Shown here: one piece after another, positions 47,275 through 57,504 of the stretch
How the letters are laid out: every line of letters begins with the position of its first letter
Numbering within the stretch: the first letter of the stretch is position 1
NCBI RefSeq assembly: GCF_004211955.1
Contig: NZ_RHJI01000003.1
Coordinates: 303,853-367,852 of the forward strand
Direction of reading: 5' to 3'
DNA from: Escherichia sp. E1V33
Lineage (GTDB): Bacteria; Pseudomonadota; Gammaproteobacteria; Enterobacterales; Enterobacteriaceae
Length of the DNA: 64,000 bases
Program-made: the position numbers and the translations under genes
Notes under the pieces: model-generated
Database searches by the model: none
Told to the model about the DNA's origin: nothing
Seen by the model: the letters and a program-made list of their open reading frames with translations, nothing else

Positions 47275-50200
47275 ATGTCTGAACCACGTTTCGTACACCT
47301 GCGGGTGCACAGCGACTACTCGATGATCGATGGCCTGGCCAAAACCGCGCCGCTGGTAAAAAAGGCGGCGGCGTTGGGTATGCCAGCACTGGCGATCACC
47401 GATTTCACCAACCTTTGCGGTCTGGTGAAGTTCTACGGAGCGGGACATGGCGCAGGGATTAAGCCTATCGTCGGGGCAGATTTTAACGTCCAGTGCGACC
47501 TGCTGGGTGATGAGTTAACCCACCTGACGGTACTGGCTGCGAACAATACCGGCTATCAGAATCTGACGTTGCTGATCTCAAAAGCGTATCAGCGCGGGTA
47601 CGGTGCCGCCGGGCCGATCATCGATCGCGACTGGCTTATCGAATTAAACGAAGGGTTGATCCTTCTTTCCGGCGGGCGCATGGGCGACGTCGGACGCAGT
47701 CTTTTGCGTGGTAACAGCGCGCTGGTAGATGAGTGTGTCGCGTTTTATGAAGAACACTTCCCGGATCGCTATTTTCTCGAGCTGATCCGCACCGGCAGGC
47801 CGGATGAAGAAAGCTATCTGCACGCGGCGGTGGAACTGGCGGAAGCGCGCGGTTTGCCCGTCGTGGCGACTAACGATGTGCGCTTTATCGACAGCAGCGA
47901 CTTTGACGCACACGAAATCCGCGTCGCGATCCACGACGGCTTTACCCTCGACGATCCTAAACGCCCGCGTAACTATTCGCCGCAGCAATATATGCGTAGC
48001 GAAGAGGAGATGTGCGAGCTGTTTGCCGACATCCCAGAAGCCCTTGCCAACACCGTTGAGATCGCCAAACGCTGTAACGTAACTGTGCGTCTTGGTGAAT
48101 ACTTCCTGCCGCAGTTCCCGACCGGGGACATGAGCACCGAAGATTATCTGGTCAAGCGTGCAAAAGAGGGCCTGGAAGAGCGTCTGGCCTTTTTATTCCC
48201 TGATGAGGAAGAACGTGTTAAGCGCCGCCCGGAATATGACGAACGTCTGGAGACTGAACTTCAGGTTATCAACCAGATGGGCTTCCCGGGCTACTTCCTC
48301 ATCGTTATGGAATTTATCCAGTGGTCGAAAGATAACGGCGTACCGGTAGGGCCAGGCCGTGGCTCCGGTGCGGGTTCACTGGTGGCCTACGCGCTGAAAA
48401 TCACCGACCTCGATCCGCTGGAATTTGACCTGCTGTTCGAACGTTTCCTTAACCCGGAACGTGTCTCCATGCCTGACTTCGACGTTGACTTCTGTATGGA
48501 GAAACGCGATCAGGTTATCGAACACGTAGCGGACATGTACGGTCGTGATGCGGTATCGCAGATTATCACCTTCGGTACGATGGCGGCGAAAGCGGTGATC
48601 CGCGACGTAGGCCGCGTGCTGGGGCATCCGTACGGCTTTGTCGATCGTATCTCGAAACTGATCCCGCCCGATCCGGGGATGACGCTGGCGAAAGCGTTTG
48701 AAGCCGAGCCGCAGCTGCCGGAAATCTACGAAGCTGATGAAGAAGTTAAAGCGCTGATTGACATGGCGCGCAAGCTGGAAGGGGTCACCCGTAACGCCGG
48801 TAAGCACGCCGGTGGGGTGGTTATCGCGCCGACCAAAATTACCGATTTTGCGCCGCTTTATTGCGATGAAGAGGGCAAACATCCGGTCACCCAGTTTGAT
48901 AAAAGCGACGTTGAATACGCCGGACTGGTGAAGTTCGACTTCCTTGGTTTGCGTACGCTCACCATCATCAACTGGGCACTGGAGATGATCAACAAGCGGC
49001 GGGCGAAGAATGGCGAGCCGCCGCTGGATATCGCCGCGATCCCGCTGGATGACAAGAAAAGCTTCGACATGCTGCAACGCTCGGAAACCACGGCGGTATT
49101 CCAGCTTGAATCGCGCGGCATGAAGGACCTGATCAAGCGTCTGCAACCTGACTGCTTCGAAGATATGATCGCACTGGTGGCACTGTTCCGCCCTGGTCCG
49201 TTGCAGTCAGGGATGGTGGATAACTTTATCGACCGTAAACATGGTCGCGAAGAGATCTCCTATCCGGACGTACAGTGGCAGCATGAAAGCCTGAAACCGG
49301 TACTGGAGCCAACCTACGGCATCATCCTGTATCAGGAACAGGTCATGCAGATTGCCCAGGTGCTTTCTGGTTATACCCTCGGTGGCGCGGATATGCTGCG
49401 TCGTGCGATGGGTAAGAAAAAGCCGGAAGAGATGGCGAAGCAGCGTTCTGTATTTGCTGAAGGTGCAGAAAAGAACGGGATCAACGCCGAACTGGCGATG
49501 AAAATCTTCGACCTGGTGGAGAAATTCGCGGGTTACGGATTTAACAAATCGCACTCTGCGGCCTATGCTTTGGTGTCATATCAAACGTTATGGCTGAAAG
49601 CGCATTATCCGGCAGAGTTTATGGCGGCGGTAATGACCGCTGATATGGACAACACCGAGAAGGTGGTGGGCCTGGTGGATGAGTGCTGGCGGATGGGACT
49701 GAAAATCCTGCCACCAGATATAAACTCCGGTCTTTACCATTTCCACGTCAACGACGACGGCGAAATCGTGTATGGTATTGGCGCGATCAAAGGGGTAGGT
49801 GAAGGTCCGATTGAGGCGATCATCGAAGCCCGTAATAAAGGCGGCTACTTCCGCGAACTGTTTGATCTCTGCGCCCGTACCGACACCAAAAAGTTAAACC
49901 GGCGAGTGCTGGAAAAACTGATCATGTCCGGGGCGTTTGACCGTCTTGGGCCACACCGCGCGGCGCTGATGAACTCGCTGGGCGATGCGTTAAAAGCGGC
50001 AGATCAACACGCGAAAGCGGAAGCCATCGGTCAGGCTGATATGTTCGGCGTGCTGGCCGAAGAGCCGGAACAAATTGAACAATCCTACGCCAGCTGCCAA
50101 CCGTGGCCGGAGCAGGTGGTGTTAGATGGGGAACGTGAAACGTTAGGTCTGTACCTGACGGGACACCCTATCAACCAGTATTTAAAAGAGATTGAGCGTT

Positions 50201-50757
50201 ATGTCGGAGGCGTAAGGCTGAAAGACATGCACCCGACAGAACGTGGTAAAGTCACCACGGCTGCGGGGCTCGTTGTTGCCGCGCGGGTTATGGTCACCAA
50301 GCGCGGCAATCGTATCGGTATCTGCACGCTGGATGACCGTTCCGGGCGCCTGGAAGTGATGTTGTTTACTGACGCCCTGGATAAATACCAGCAATTGCTG
50401 GAAAAAGACCGCATACTTATCGTCAGCGGACAGGTCAGCTTTGATGACTTCAGCGGTGGGCTTAAAATGACCGCTCGCGAAGTGATGGATATTGACGAAG
50501 CCCGGGAAAAATATGCTCGCGGGCTTGCTATCTCGCTGACGGACAGGCAAATTGATGACCAGCTTTTAAACCGACTCCGTCAGTCTCTGGAACCCCACCG
50601 CTCTGGGACAATTCCAGTACATCTCTACTATCAGAGGGCGGATGCACGCGCGCGGTTGCGTTTTGGCGCGACGTGGCGTGTCTCTCCGAGCGATCGTTTA
50701 TTAAACGATCTCCGTGGCCTCATTGGTTCGGAGCAGGTGGAACTGGAGTTTGACTAA
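47275..50757 (+). CDS. dnaE: DNA polymerase III alpha subunit
   Basis: DnaE is the replicative polymerase, a C-family enzyme. The 1160 residues comprise a PHP domain ([18 protein letters not shown]), a palm with the catalytic Asp triad ([15 protein letters not shown]401 and D403, plus a third near 555), fingers and the helix-hairpin-helix region. Beta-clamp binding is through QADMFGV (near 920), followed by an OB fold and a C-terminal tau-binding domain. It lies between rnhB and accA (12 bp) in the long lipid A/replication cluster. Confidence 0.99.
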   Translation: MSEPRFVHLRVHSDYSMIDGLAKTAPLVKKAAALGMPALAITDFTNLCGLVKFYGAGHGAGIKPIVGADFNVQCDLLGDELTHLTVLAANNTGYQNLTLLISKAYQRGYGAAGPIIDRDWLIELNEGLILLSGGRMGDVGRSLLRGNSALVDECVAFYEEHFPDRYFLELIRTGRPDEESYLHAAVELAEARGLPVVATNDVRFIDSSDFDAHEIRVAIHDGFTLDDPKRPRNYSPQQYMRSEEEMCELFADIPEALANTVEIAKRCNVTVRLGEYFLPQFPTGDMSTEDYLVKRAKEGLEERLAFLFPDEEERVKRRPEYDERLETELQVINQMGFPGYFLIVMEFIQWSKDNGVPVGPGRGSGAGSLVAYALKITDLDPLEFDLLFERFLNPERVSMPDFDVDFCMEKRDQVIEHVADMYGRDAVSQIITFGTMAAKAVIRDVGRVLGHPYGFVDRISKLIPPDPGMTLAKAFEAEPQLPEIYEADEEVKALIDMARKLEGVTRNAGKHAGGVVIAPTKITDFAPLYCDEEGKHPVTQFDKSDVEYAGLVKFDFLGLRTLTIINWALEMINKRRAKNGEPPLDIAAIPLDDKKSFDMLQRSETTAVFQLESRGMKDLIKRLQPDCFEDMIALVALFRPGPLQSGMVDNFIDRKHGREEISYPDVQWQHESLKPVLEPTYGIILYQEQVMQIAQVLSGYTLGGADMLRRAMGKKKPEEMAKQRSVFAEGAEKNGINAELAMKIFDLVEKFAGYGFNKSHSAAYALVSYQTLWLKAHYPAEFMAAVMTADMDNTEKVVGLVDECWRMGLKILPPDINSGLYHFHVNDDGEIVYGIGAIKGVGEGPIEAIIEARNKGGYFRELFDLCARTDTKKLNRRVLEKLIMSGAFDRLGPHRAALMNSLGDALKAADQHAKAEAIGQADMFGVLAEEPEQIEQSYASCQPWPEQVVLDGERETLGLYLTGHPINQYLKEIERYVGGVRLKDMHPTERGKVTTAAGLVVAARVMVTKRGNRIGICTLDDRSGRLEVMLFTDALDKYQQLLEKDRILIVSGQVSFDDFSGGLKMTAREVMDIDEAREKYARGLAISLTDRQIDDQLLNRLRQSLEPHRSGTIPVHLYYQRADARARLRFGATWRVSPSDRLLNDLRGLIGSEQVELEFD

Positions 50758-50769
50758 TACAGGAATACT

Positions 50770-51729
50770 ATGAGTCTGAATTTCCTTGATTTTGAACAGC
50801 CGATTGCAGAGCTGGAAGCGAAAATCGATTCTCTGACTGCGGTTAGCCGTCAGGACGAGAAACTGGATATTAACATCGATGAAGAAGTGCATCGTCTGCG
50901 TGAAAAAAGCGTAGAACTGACACGTAAAATCTTCGCCGATCTCGGCGCATGGCAGATTGCCCAACTGGCACGCCATCCACAGCGCCCTTATACCCTGGAT
51001 TACGTTCGCCTGGCATTTGATGAATTTGACGAACTGGCTGGTGATCGTGCGTATGCAGATGACAAAGCTATCGTCGGTGGTATCGCCCGTCTTGACGGTC
51101 GTCCGGTGATGATCATTGGTCATCAAAAAGGTCGTGAAACCAAAGAAAAAATTCGCCGTAACTTTGGTATGCCAGCACCAGAAGGTTACCGCAAAGCTCT
51201 GCGCCTGATGCAAATGGCTGAACGCTTTAAGATGCCAATCATCACCTTTATCGACACTCCTGGAGCTTATCCGGGCGTGGGCGCAGAAGAGCGCGGTCAG
51301 TCTGAAGCCATCGCGCGCAACCTGCGTGAAATGTCTCGCCTTAGTGTACCGACTATTTGTACCGTTATCGGTGAAGGTGGTTCTGGCGGCGCGCTGGCCA
51401 TTGGCGTGGGCGATAAAGTGAATATGTTGCAGTACAGCACCTATTCCGTTATCTCGCCGGAAGGTTGTGCGTCCATTCTGTGGAAGAGCGCCGATAAAGC
51501 GCCGCTGGCGGCTGAAGCGATGGGTATCATTGCTCCGCGCCTGAAAGAACTGAAACTGATTGACTCCATTATCCCGGAACCGCTGGGTGGCGCTCACCGT
51601 AACCCGGAAGCGATGGCTGCGTCTCTGAAAGCACAGCTGCTGGCGGATCTGGCCGATCTTGACGTGTTAAGCCCTGAAGATTTAAAAAATCGTCGTTATC
51701 AGCGCCTGATGAGCTACGGTTACGCGTAA
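50770..51729 (+). CDS. accA: Acetyl-CoA carboxylase carboxyltransferase subunit alpha
   Basis: AccA with AccD moves carboxyl from carboxybiotin to acetyl-CoA, giving malonyl-CoA for fatty-acid synthesis. The 319-residue protein has the crotonase-like carboxyltransferase fold: the oxyanion-hole regions [23 protein letters not shown] and [17 protein letters not shown], and [18 protein letters not shown]. It ends the ispU-accA run, and a very strong terminator follows. Downstream, where K-12 carries ldcC, a different small gene is found. Confidence 0.99.
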   Translation: MSLNFLDFEQPIAELEAKIDSLTAVSRQDEKLDINIDEEVHRLREKSVELTRKIFADLGAWQIAQLARHPQRPYTLDYVRLAFDEFDELAGDRAYADDKAIVGGIARLDGRPVMIIGHQKGRETKEKIRRNFGMPAPEGYRKALRLMQMAERFKMPIITFIDTPGAYPGVGAEERGQSEAIARNLREMSRLSVPTICTVIGEGGSGGALAIGVGDKVNMLQYSTYSVISPEGCASILWKSADKAPLAAEAMGIIAPRLKELKLIDSIIPEPLGGAHRNPEAMAASLKAQLLADLADLDVLSPEDLKNRRYQRLMSYGYA

Positions 51730-51744
51730 TCAGCAAATGTTCTG

Positions 51745-51773
51745 AAAAGGGTCACTTCGGTGACCCTTTTTTT
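51745..51773 (+). terminator. Rho-independent terminator after accA
   Basis: Perfect 11-bp arms AAAAGGGTCAC and GTGACCCTTTT with a TTCG tetraloop, followed by TTT. Confidence 0.97.
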
Positions 51774-51865
51774 GTATGTAGTTTATTTAGTCATCTTATA
51801 AATACGTTTCGATAATCTTACTTTCGCTTTCCCCAGCCATAAAATTCTTGAACTCACGTTGATAA

Positions 51866-51879
51866 CTCCGATTTCGGAG
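51866..51879. promoter_or_regulatory. Palindrome upstream of the DUF4282 gene
   Basis: CTCCGATTTCGGAG is a 14-bp inverted repeat (arms CTCCGA/TCGGAG) 74 bp before the start codon, in an AT-rich 179-bp upstream region. It could be an operator or a leader hairpin. No clear -35/-10 pair can be chosen. Confidence 0.35.
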
Positions 51880-51952
51880 GTATATACCAATATACACAGT
51901 GGTTAAAAATAATATAAATTTATCAGGCTTATAGAATTTTTAAGGATAAAAT

Positions 51953-52207
51953 ATGAAAGCAATTTTAGGATTTGATCGTCTTCTTATGCCGAGTGTACTG
52001 GTGTTTTTTTACTGGCTGGCTATGGTGCTGACACTGATAGGCGGTGTCTTCTCCATATTTAGCGGAAACATTATCTTGGGGTTAGTTTATACCATTATTG
52101 GTCTTATTAGCTGTCGTATGACTTTTGAATTAATTATGATCGCGTTTAAGAATAACGAATATTTGCGCCGCATTGCCGAGAGTGTTAGCAAGAATAGCGC
52201 AGAGTAA
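51953..52207 (+). CDS. Small DUF4282 membrane protein at the ldcC position
   Basis: This 84-residue protein of unknown function is not one I know from K-12 at this locus. It starts MKAILGFDRLLMPSVLVFFY. Two hydrophobic segments (about 14-36 and 40-54) are followed by RMTFELIMIAFKNNEYLRRI, the conserved Arg/Glu-containing tail that typifies DUF4282, so a two-pass inner-membrane protein is likely. AAGGA stands 7 bases before the ATG. Its codons are more AT-rich than the neighbours (ATTTTAGGATTTGATCGTCT at the start), and the upstream region is AT-rich too. It has its own hairpin terminator and lies between accA and yaeR, where ldcC would be expected. Confidence 0.88.
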   Translation: MKAILGFDRLLMPSVLVFFYWLAMVLTLIGGVFSIFSGNIILGLVYTIIGLISCRMTFELIMIAFKNNEYLRRIAESVSKNSAE

Positions 52208-52234
52208 TCCCCCGCAAAGCGCCTCACCAAGCCG

Positions 52235-52274
52235 CATCTCAACCGCTATTACAGGCGTTTGAGATGTTGTTTTA
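52235..52274 (+). terminator. Probable terminator after the DUF4282 gene
   Basis: CATCTCAA (52235-52242) pairs with TTGAGATG (52259-52266) and is followed by TTGTTTTA. The loop is long (16 bases) but may pair internally. Confidence 0.65.
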
Positions 52275-52371
52275 AATTCAGTGTAAATGTCTGATTCATC
52301 TTTCCTGTAATTTGTGCGTATTATCAATATATAGCGATGCACGTGCGGATCATATCAATGCAGGAGATTCT

Positions 52372-52761
52372 ATGTTGGGTTTAAAACAGGTTCACCATAT
52401 TGCGATTATTACGACGGATTATGCGGTGAGCAAAGCTTTCTACTGCGATATTCTCGGTTTCACGCTGCAAAGCGAAGTCTATCGTGAAGAGCGCGATTCG
52501 TGGAAAGGGGATTTGGCGCTTAACGGGCAGTACGTGATTGAGCTTTTCTCATTTCCGTTCCCGCCGGAAAGACCCAGCCGACCGGAAGCCTGCGGCCTGC
52601 GCCATCTGGCTTTTAGCGTTGATGATATCGATACTGCAGTGGCACACCTGCAAAGCAATAACGTGAAATGTGAAGCGATACGTGTCGATCCATACACGCA
52701 AAAACGCTTCACGTTCTTTAACGACCCTGACGGACTGCCGCTGGAACTGTATGAGCAGTAA
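52372..52761 (+). CDS. yaeR: VOC family metalloprotein YaeR
   Basis: YaeR is a glyoxalase/dioxygenase-superfamily protein of unknown substrate. The 129 residues form two beta-alpha-beta-beta-beta modules. The likely metal ligands are H8 or H9 in KQVHHIAIIT, Glu in YVIELFSFP, His in LRHLAFSVDDID and Glu in GLPLELYEQ. AGGAG precedes the ATG at 52372; 20 upstream codons in frame were excluded on homology. It is followed closely by tilS, with a hairpin (TGCCCGG/CCGGGCA, 52781-52801) in the gap. Confidence 0.95.
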   Translation: MLGLKQVHHIAIITTDYAVSKAFYCDILGFTLQSEVYREERDSWKGDLALNGQYVIELFSFPFPPERPSRPEACGLRHLAFSVDDIDTAVAHLQSNNVKCEAIRVDPYTQKRFTFFNDPDGLPLELYEQ

Positions 52762-52824
52762 GGCTTGTCATTACCGCATTTGCCCGGTAACGTGCCGGGC
52801 ATCGCTACTGTAAAATTGCGCATC

Positions 52825-54120
52825 ATGACACTCACATTGAATACACAACTTCTCCTCTCACGCCAGATTCTGGTGGCCTTTAGCGGCGGCCTTGATTCTA
52901 CTGTCTTACTGCATCAACTGGTGCAGTGGCGGACTGAAAATCCGGACGCCACTTTGCGCGCTATACATGTGCATCACGGTTTAAGCGCCAATGCTGATGC
53001 CTGGGTGAAACATTGTGAAAATATCTGCCAGCAGTGGCAGGTGCCGCTGGTGGTTGAGCGCGTGCAGCTTGCGCAAGAGGGGCTAGGTATTGAGGCCCAG
53101 GCGCGGCAGGCACGTTATCAGGCATTTGCCCGCACCTTGTTGCCCGGTGAAGTGCTGGTCACCGCGCAACATCTCAACGATCAATGTGAAACTTTTCTGC
53201 TGGCGCTTAAACGTGGTAGCGGCCCTGCCGGGCTTTCGGCTATGGCGGAAGTCTCGGAGTTTGCCGGAACGCGGCTTATCCGCCCGTTACTCGCCCGCAC
53301 GCGGGGAGAACTGGAGCAGTGGGCGGTGGCACATGGTTTACGCTGGATTGAAGACGAAAGTAATCAGGATGATAGCTACGATCGTAACTTCCTGCGCCTG
53401 CGCGTGGTGCCGTTATTGCAGCAGCGTTGGCCGCATTTTGCCGAAGCAACGGCCCGCAGCGCCGCACTTTGTGCTGAACAAGAGAGCCTGTTGGATGAAC
53501 TGCTGGCGGATGATTTAGCGCACTGTCAAACACAACAGGGAACGTTAAATATTGCGCCAATGGTGGCAATGAGCGATGCCCGTCGCGCGGCGATTATCCG
53601 CCGCTGGCTGGCAGGGTTGAATGCACCAATGCCTTCCCGCGATGCACTGGTGCGGATCTGGCAGGAAGTGGCGCTGGCGCGTGAAGATGCTTCTCCTTGC
53701 TTGCGATTTGGCGCGTTTGAGATCCGCCGCTATCAGTCGCAACTGTGGTGGATTAAATCTGTTACTGGGCAAAGCGAAACTATTGTGCCGTGGCAGACGT
53801 GGCAGCAGCCATTGGAATTACCTGCGGGGCTGGGTAGCGTGCAGCTTACTGCGGGCGGGGAAATTCGCCCTCCACGTGCAGACGAAGCGGTCAGCGTACG
53901 TTTTAAAGCGCCAGGATTGCTACATATTGTCGGGCGCAACGGCGGACGTAAGCTGAAGAAAATCTGGCAAGAGCTGGGTGTGCCGCCGTGGCTACGTGAC
54001 ACCACGCCACTGCTATTTTATGGCGAAACGCTGATTGCGGCGGCAGGAGTTTTTATGACGCAAGACGGTGTGGCTGAAGGTGACAATGGCGTAAGTTTTG
54101 TCTGGCAGAGAAACGGTTAG
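52825..54120 (+). CDS. tilS: tRNA(Ile)-lysidine synthase
   Basis: TilS converts C34 of the CAU-anticodon tRNA(Ile) to lysidine using ATP, switching it from Met to Ile; it is essential. The PP-loop SGGLDS is at residues 20-25, a HVHHGLS motif at about 48-54, and the QHLNDQCET motif at 115-123, followed by TilS-specific and C-terminal domains ([20 protein letters not shown]). It has 431 residues, against 432 recalled for K-12, with a different extreme C-terminus (QRNG). Residue 118 is Asn where I recall Asp in K-12. The 20 in-frame codons before 52825 cover the hairpin and were excluded. Confidence 0.96.
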   Translation: MTLTLNTQLLLSRQILVAFSGGLDSTVLLHQLVQWRTENPDATLRAIHVHHGLSANADAWVKHCENICQQWQVPLVVERVQLAQEGLGIEAQARQARYQAFARTLLPGEVLVTAQHLNDQCETFLLALKRGSGPAGLSAMAEVSEFAGTRLIRPLLARTRGELEQWAVAHGLRWIEDESNQDDSYDRNFLRLRVVPLLQQRWPHFAEATARSAALCAEQESLLDELLADDLAHCQTQQGTLNIAPMVAMSDARRAAIIRRWLAGLNAPMPSRDALVRIWQEVALAREDASPCLRFGAFEIRRYQSQLWWIKSVTGQSETIVPWQTWQQPLELPAGLGSVQLTAGGEIRPPRADEAVSVRFKAPGLLHIVGRNGGRKLKKIWQELGVPPWLRDTTPLLFYGETLIAAAGVFMTQDGVAEGDNGVSFVWQRNG

Positions 54121-54129
54121 TCAATGAAA

Positions 54130-54162
54130 GCCGGATAAGACGCATCAAACGTCGCATCCGGC
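54130..54162. repeat. Single REP element between tilS and rof
   Basis: GCCGGATAAGACGC ... GTCGCATCCGGC is a REP palindrome placed between convergent genes. Confidence 0.9.
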
Positions 54163-54171
54163 GAAAGTGAA

Positions 54172-54432
54172 TCAGGACTCACTCACCACCACCGTACCGA
54201 TTTCCGGGTGGCTAAAGCTGGTAATTTTATCCAGACGTAGCTCGCGGGTTTCGCCAGCGGCCTCGACGACCAGATATTCCACATTTTTGCGGGAGACTAA
54301 ATCGCTGGCCTTCGCCTGCAATTTTTCGCCATCTTTCAGCTCAAGCGCCAGCATTAAATGATGCTGACAGGCGAGCTCAAGATTATCGTAATCATCACAA
54401 TTGATTGGTTGATACGTATCATTCATTGACAT
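54172..54432 (-). CDS. rof: Rho-inhibiting protein Rof (YaeO)
   Basis: Rof binds transcription terminator Rho next to its primary RNA site and blocks RNA loading, reducing Rho-dependent termination. The protein is acidic ([16 protein letters not shown] ... [10 protein letters not shown]) and folds as a small Sm-like beta-barrel. The first ATG gives 86 residues (MSMNDTYQ); a second ATG at 54426 gives 84, and both are plausible. It overlaps the 3' end of yaeP, so the two genes form a unit. Confidence 0.96.
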
Positions 54433-54619
54433 AATCGCTCACCAGTAAGTTTGCCGCAGCGTATGCTGCTTTTTCCCTGACAGCCTCAGAAAGGGCGTCG
54501 TCGGCAGCCATTTCATTCAGCACTTTCAAAACGCAGCCCAGCGCGTCCGGAACGTATCCTAAGTCTCCGCTGGCGATTTCCGCGTACCGCTTGCGTATTA
54601 ACTCACAATATTTTTCCAC
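54419..54619 (-). CDS. yaeP: UPF0253 family protein YaeP
   Basis: This conserved 66-residue protein of unknown function lies directly upstream of rof. It starts with GTG at 54619 (residues read [20 protein letters not shown]), placed just after GGAGGGCAT. An ATG six codons earlier (MLTGGH) lies within the ribosome site and is unlikely. The sequence is mostly helical ([20 protein letters not shown]). Overlap with rof suggests coupled translation. Confidence 0.93.
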
Positions 54620-54697
54620 ATGCCCTCCTGTCAGCATTCTGACTTAACCGTGGATGCAAGTCTAAGCCTACGAAGATAAACTCTGTTTCGCAAGGTG

Positions 54698-54706
54698 ACT
54701 ATACCA
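54698..54706 (-). promoter_or_regulatory. Extended -10 promoter for yaeP-rof
   Basis: On the minus strand TGGTATAGT is an extended -10 element about 79 bases upstream of the yaeP start. The -35 is weak (CTGATA at 18 bp). Confidence 0.45.
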
Positions 54707-54784
54707 CACTCATTTCTGCAATATCAGCGTCGCAACTGCACGTATTCCGTTACAATGGCCTCCTGATTCGAAAGGAGTTTTCTT

Positions 54785-55330
54785 ATGGCGCTTAAAGCGA
54801 CAATTTATAAAGCGACGGTTAATGTGGCCGATCTCGACCGCAACCAGTTTCTCGATGCCTCTCTGACGCTGGCGCGCCACCCTTCAGAAACCCAGGAGCG
54901 CATGATGCTGCGCTTGCTGGCGTGGATGAAATATGCCGATGAACGTCTGCAATTTACCCGTGGTTTGTGCGCCGATGATGAGCCGGAAGCGTGGCTGCGT
55001 AACGATCACCTGGGCATTGATTTGTGGATTGAACTGGGGCTGCCGGATGAGCGACGGGTTAAGAAAGCCTGCACTCAGGCCGCGGAAGTGGCGCTGTTTA
55101 CCTATAATAGTCGGGCGGCGCAAATCTGGTGGCAGCAAAATCAGAGTAAATGTGCGCAGTTTGCCAATCTTTCCGTCTGGTATCTGGACGACGAGCAACT
55201 GGCAAAAGTGAGCGCCTTTGCGGATCGTACCATGACGCTGCAGGCAACGATTCAGGATGGCGTGATCTGGTTATCGGATGATAAGAATAATCTGGAAGTG
55301 AACTTAACCGCCTGGCAACAACCTTCATGA
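54785..55330 (+). CDS. yaeQ: YaeQ family protein (PD-(D/E)XK-like fold)
   Basis: YaeQ is a conserved 181-residue protein with a nuclease-like fold but no established activity. Overproduction of a homologue was reported to suppress rfaH haemolysin defects, a link that has been questioned. Family landmarks are [40 protein letters not shown] and [20 protein letters not shown], the last resembling the acidic core of the fold. AAAGGAG precedes the ATG. It overlaps arfB by 4 bases. Confidence 0.95.
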   Translation: MALKATIYKATVNVADLDRNQFLDASLTLARHPSETQERMMLRLLAWMKYADERLQFTRGLCADDEPEAWLRNDHLGIDLWIELGLPDERRVKKACTQAAEVALFTYNSRAAQIWWQQNQSKCAQFANLSVWYLDDEQLAKVSAFADRTMTLQATIQDGVIWLSDDKNNLEVNLTAWQQPS

Positions 55331-55749
55331 TTGTGATTTCCCGACATGTTGCTATTCCTGATGGTGAGCTTGAGATCACCGCCATTCGTGCGCAGGGCGC
55401 GGGCGGGCAGCATGTTAATAAGACCTCAACGGCCATTCATCTGCGTTTTGACATTCGGGCGTCCACCCTGCCAGAGTATTACAAAGAACGCCTGCTCGCC
55501 GCCAGCCATCATTTGATCAGCAGTGATGGCGTGATTGTCATTAAGGCACAGGAATACCGCAGTCAGGAATTGAACCGCGAAGCGGCGCTGGCCCGGCTGG
55601 TGGCAGTGATTAAAGATTTAACAACAGAACAAAAAGCCCGACGACCCACGCGGCCCACCCGCGCATCGAAAGAGCGCAGGCTGGCATCGAAGGCACAAAA
55701 ATCAACCGTGAAGGCGATGCGCGGAAAAGTGCGCAGCGGTCGGGAGTAA
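55327..55749 (+). CDS. arfB: Alternative ribosome-rescue factor B
   Basis: ArfB (YaeJ) hydrolyses peptidyl-tRNA on ribosomes stalled at the 3' end of non-stop mRNA, a backup to tmRNA and ArfA. The release-factor GGQ motif is at residues 26-28 ([16 protein letters not shown]). The disordered, highly basic C-terminal tail ([20 protein letters not shown]) enters the empty mRNA channel. The length of 140 residues is standard. It overlaps yaeQ by 4 bases and precedes nlpE by 12 bp. Confidence 0.98.
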   Translation: MIVISRHVAIPDGELEITAIRAQGAGGQHVNKTSTAIHLRFDIRASTLPEYYKERLLAASHHLISSDGVIVIKAQEYRSQELNREAALARLVAVIKDLTTEQKARRPTRPTRASKERRLASKAQKSTVKAMRGKVRSGRE

Positions 55750-55761
55750 AAAAAGGAATGG

Positions 55762-56472
55762 ATGGTGAAAAAAGCGATAGTGACAGCGATGGCTGTAATC
55801 AGCCTCTTTACTCTGATGGGTTGTAATAATCGGGCCGAAGTCGATACGCTTTCTCCGGCGCAGGCTGCCGAACTGAAACCGATGCCGCAAAGTTGGCGCG
55901 GCGTGCTGCCGTGTGCCGATTGCGAAGGAATCGAAACCTCTCTGTTCCTCGAAAAAGACGGAACATGGGTGATGAATGAGCGTTATCTCGGTGCTCGTGA
56001 AGAACCTTCATCCTTTGCCTCCTACGGTACATGGGCGCGAACCGCTGACAAGCTGGTATTAACCGACAGCAAAGGTGAAAAGTCATATTATCGGGCGAAA
56101 GGCGATGCGCTGGAGATGCTCGATCGTGAAGGCAATCCGATTGCATCACAGTTCAACTACACGCTGGAACCGGCACAATCCAGTTTACCCATGACGCCGA
56201 TGACCCTGCGGGGCATGTATTTTTATATGGCTGATGCTGCGACCTTCACTGATTGCGCGACCGGAAAACGTTTCATGGTAGCGAATAACGCAGAGCTGGA
56301 ACGTGGCTACCTGGCTGCGCGCGGTCATAGTGAAAAACCGATGTTACTGTCAGTAGAAGGTCACTTTACGCTTGAGGCTAATCCGGATACCGGTGCGCCA
56401 ACCAAAGTATTAGCGCCCGATACGGCAGGTAAATTTTACCCAAACAAGGATTGCAGTAGTTTGGGGCAGTAA
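55762..56472 (+). CDS. nlpE: Outer-membrane lipoprotein NlpE (Cpx activator)
   Basis: NlpE (CutF) is a surface-contact and lipoprotein-trafficking sensor that activates the CpxA kinase. It was first found through copper tolerance. The 236-residue precursor has a lipoprotein signal ending LMGC (Cys 21) followed by Asn-Asn, consistent with Lol transport to the outer membrane. A CADC pair near 51-54 sits in the N-terminal domain and another pair of Cys in the C-terminal domain (TDCATG; NKDCSS); redox state of the latter is known to affect signalling. BIME repeats follow. Confidence 0.97.
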   Translation: MVKKAIVTAMAVISLFTLMGCNNRAEVDTLSPAQAAELKPMPQSWRGVLPCADCEGIETSLFLEKDGTWVMNERYLGAREEPSSFASYGTWARTADKLVLTDSKGEKSYYRAKGDALEMLDREGNPIASQFNYTLEPAQSSLPMTPMTLRGMYFYMADAATFTDCATGKRFMVANNAELERGYLAARGHSEKPMLLSVEGHFTLEANPDTGAPTKVLAPDTAGKFYPNKDCSSLGQ

Positions 56473-56502
56473 ACCTGCTTAAGGCAGAAACAAACGCAAA
56501 AT

Positions 56503-56602
56503 TGCCTGATGCGCTGCGCTTATCAGGCCTACAGCATATAATGCAACATTTTGAATTGGCACGATTTTGTAGACTGGATAAGGCGTTCACGCCGCATCCG
56601 GC
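56503..56602. repeat. BIME (two inverted REPs) between nlpE and yaeF
   Basis: Units at 56503-56532 (TGCCTGATGCGCTG ... TCAGGCCTAC) and 56569-56602 (GTAGACTGGATAAGGCG ... CGCATCCGGC) face each other between convergent genes. Confidence 0.92.
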
Positions 56603-56627
56603 ATAAACACTCTGAGGCTGGCTTTTA

Positions 56628-57452
56628 TCACCGAGTCAGCCCAACGAAGCGACTCGCTTTAATATAAATCCCAGGCTTCAGGTGTCCAATATACTGTAAC
56701 TGCGTTTCTGGTTTAAACGCAGAGACATCACCAGTACGCATATGCATCAGATCGGCAGGGCTAATCCAACCTGACTGCGCCAGCGTAAGCGGATGCCCGG
56801 CTTTAGCAAATGCATCAGTGACAAACTCCGAACAAAACCACGATTTTTTGTCCCCTTCGCCAACATTACTTAACTGTGCTTTCGCCAGGCCGCTGACGCA
56901 CTGTTGGCGAAAATCCTCGGAGAAAGGATTCAATGAGCACATCTGGCGGGTCACCATAAATGGAATGAATTCGACAATGCCGCGATAGTTATAACCACTA
57001 TCTTTGATTTTATTGGCGAACGCGGTGATATCTGTGGCTTGTTGCGGAGTAAGGTCCGGGACTCGTAAGACGAAAAGCTTATCACTATGCTTCATCGCTT
57101 TTTTAAGGGAAACAATCTGGACGCCAGCCCCTGTCGCTTCTGCGACGTTGTTATCACCCAGATAGATTGCAACGTGACTCACTGAGGAAGTGCTGAAGAC
57201 GCGGATACCAAATGAGGTTACCCCAAGACTTGAGGAGAACAGCAAATCGCCGGGTTTGAGGTCAGGTTCCGTTATTTCTTTTATTGATTGTTCGGTGAAA
57301 GAGCTTTGATGCTGGAATTTGACAGCCCATGTTTTCGCCTCGGTATCTATCGCTGTGGCTGAGGAGTCTGGCTGGCTGATATCAACGGTACAGGCCGAAA
57401 GTAAAAGAAAGCAGGGGAGAAGCAGGCGGCAGTATGCCTTTGGTTTATCCAT
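56628..57452 (-). CDS. yaeF: Putative lipoprotein YaeF, permuted papain-like fold
   Basis: The 274-residue protein has a lipobox (LLLSAC, Cys near 21) and a YiiX/NlpC-P60-like circularly permuted cysteine-peptidase domain. Typical pieces are DLKPGDLLFSSSLG, SVSHVAIYLGDNNVAEATG with the likely catalytic His, and KSWFCSEFVTDAFAKAG with the likely catalytic Cys. The substrate is unknown; hydrolysis of envelope amides or lipids is the usual guess. The start at 57452 (MDKPKAYCRLL) lacks a clear ribosome site; an ATG three codons earlier is possible. It lies just downstream of the proS terminator. Confidence 0.92.
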   Translation of the reverse strand: MDKPKAYCRLLLPCFLLLSACTVDISQPDSSATAIDTEAKTWAVKFQHQSSFTEQSIKEITEPDLKPGDLLFSSSLGVTSFGIRVFSTSSVSHVAIYLGDNNVAEATGAGVQIVSLKKAMKHSDKLFVLRVPDLTPQQATDITAFANKIKDSGYNYRGIVEFIPFMVTRQMCSLNPFSEDFRQQCVSGLAKAQLSNVGEGDKKSWFCSEFVTDAFAKAGHPLTLAQSGWISPADLMHMRTGDVSAFKPETQLQYIGHLKPGIYIKASRFVGLTR

Positions 57453-57467
57453 TTTATACAATCCATG

Positions 57468-57499
57468 TAAAAAAGGGCCCTGAAATTCAGGACCCTTTC
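57468..57499 (-). terminator. Rho-independent terminator after proS
   Basis: On the minus strand AAAGGGTCCTGAA pairs with TTCAGGGCCCTTT (one mismatch) and is followed by TTT. Confidence 0.88.
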
Positions 57500-57504
57500 T
57501 GGCA

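Noticed and set aside
52480..52835. Minus-strand ORF of 118 codons across yaeR and the yaeR-tilS gap
   Set aside because: Antisense to yaeR, with low-complexity composition and no domain.
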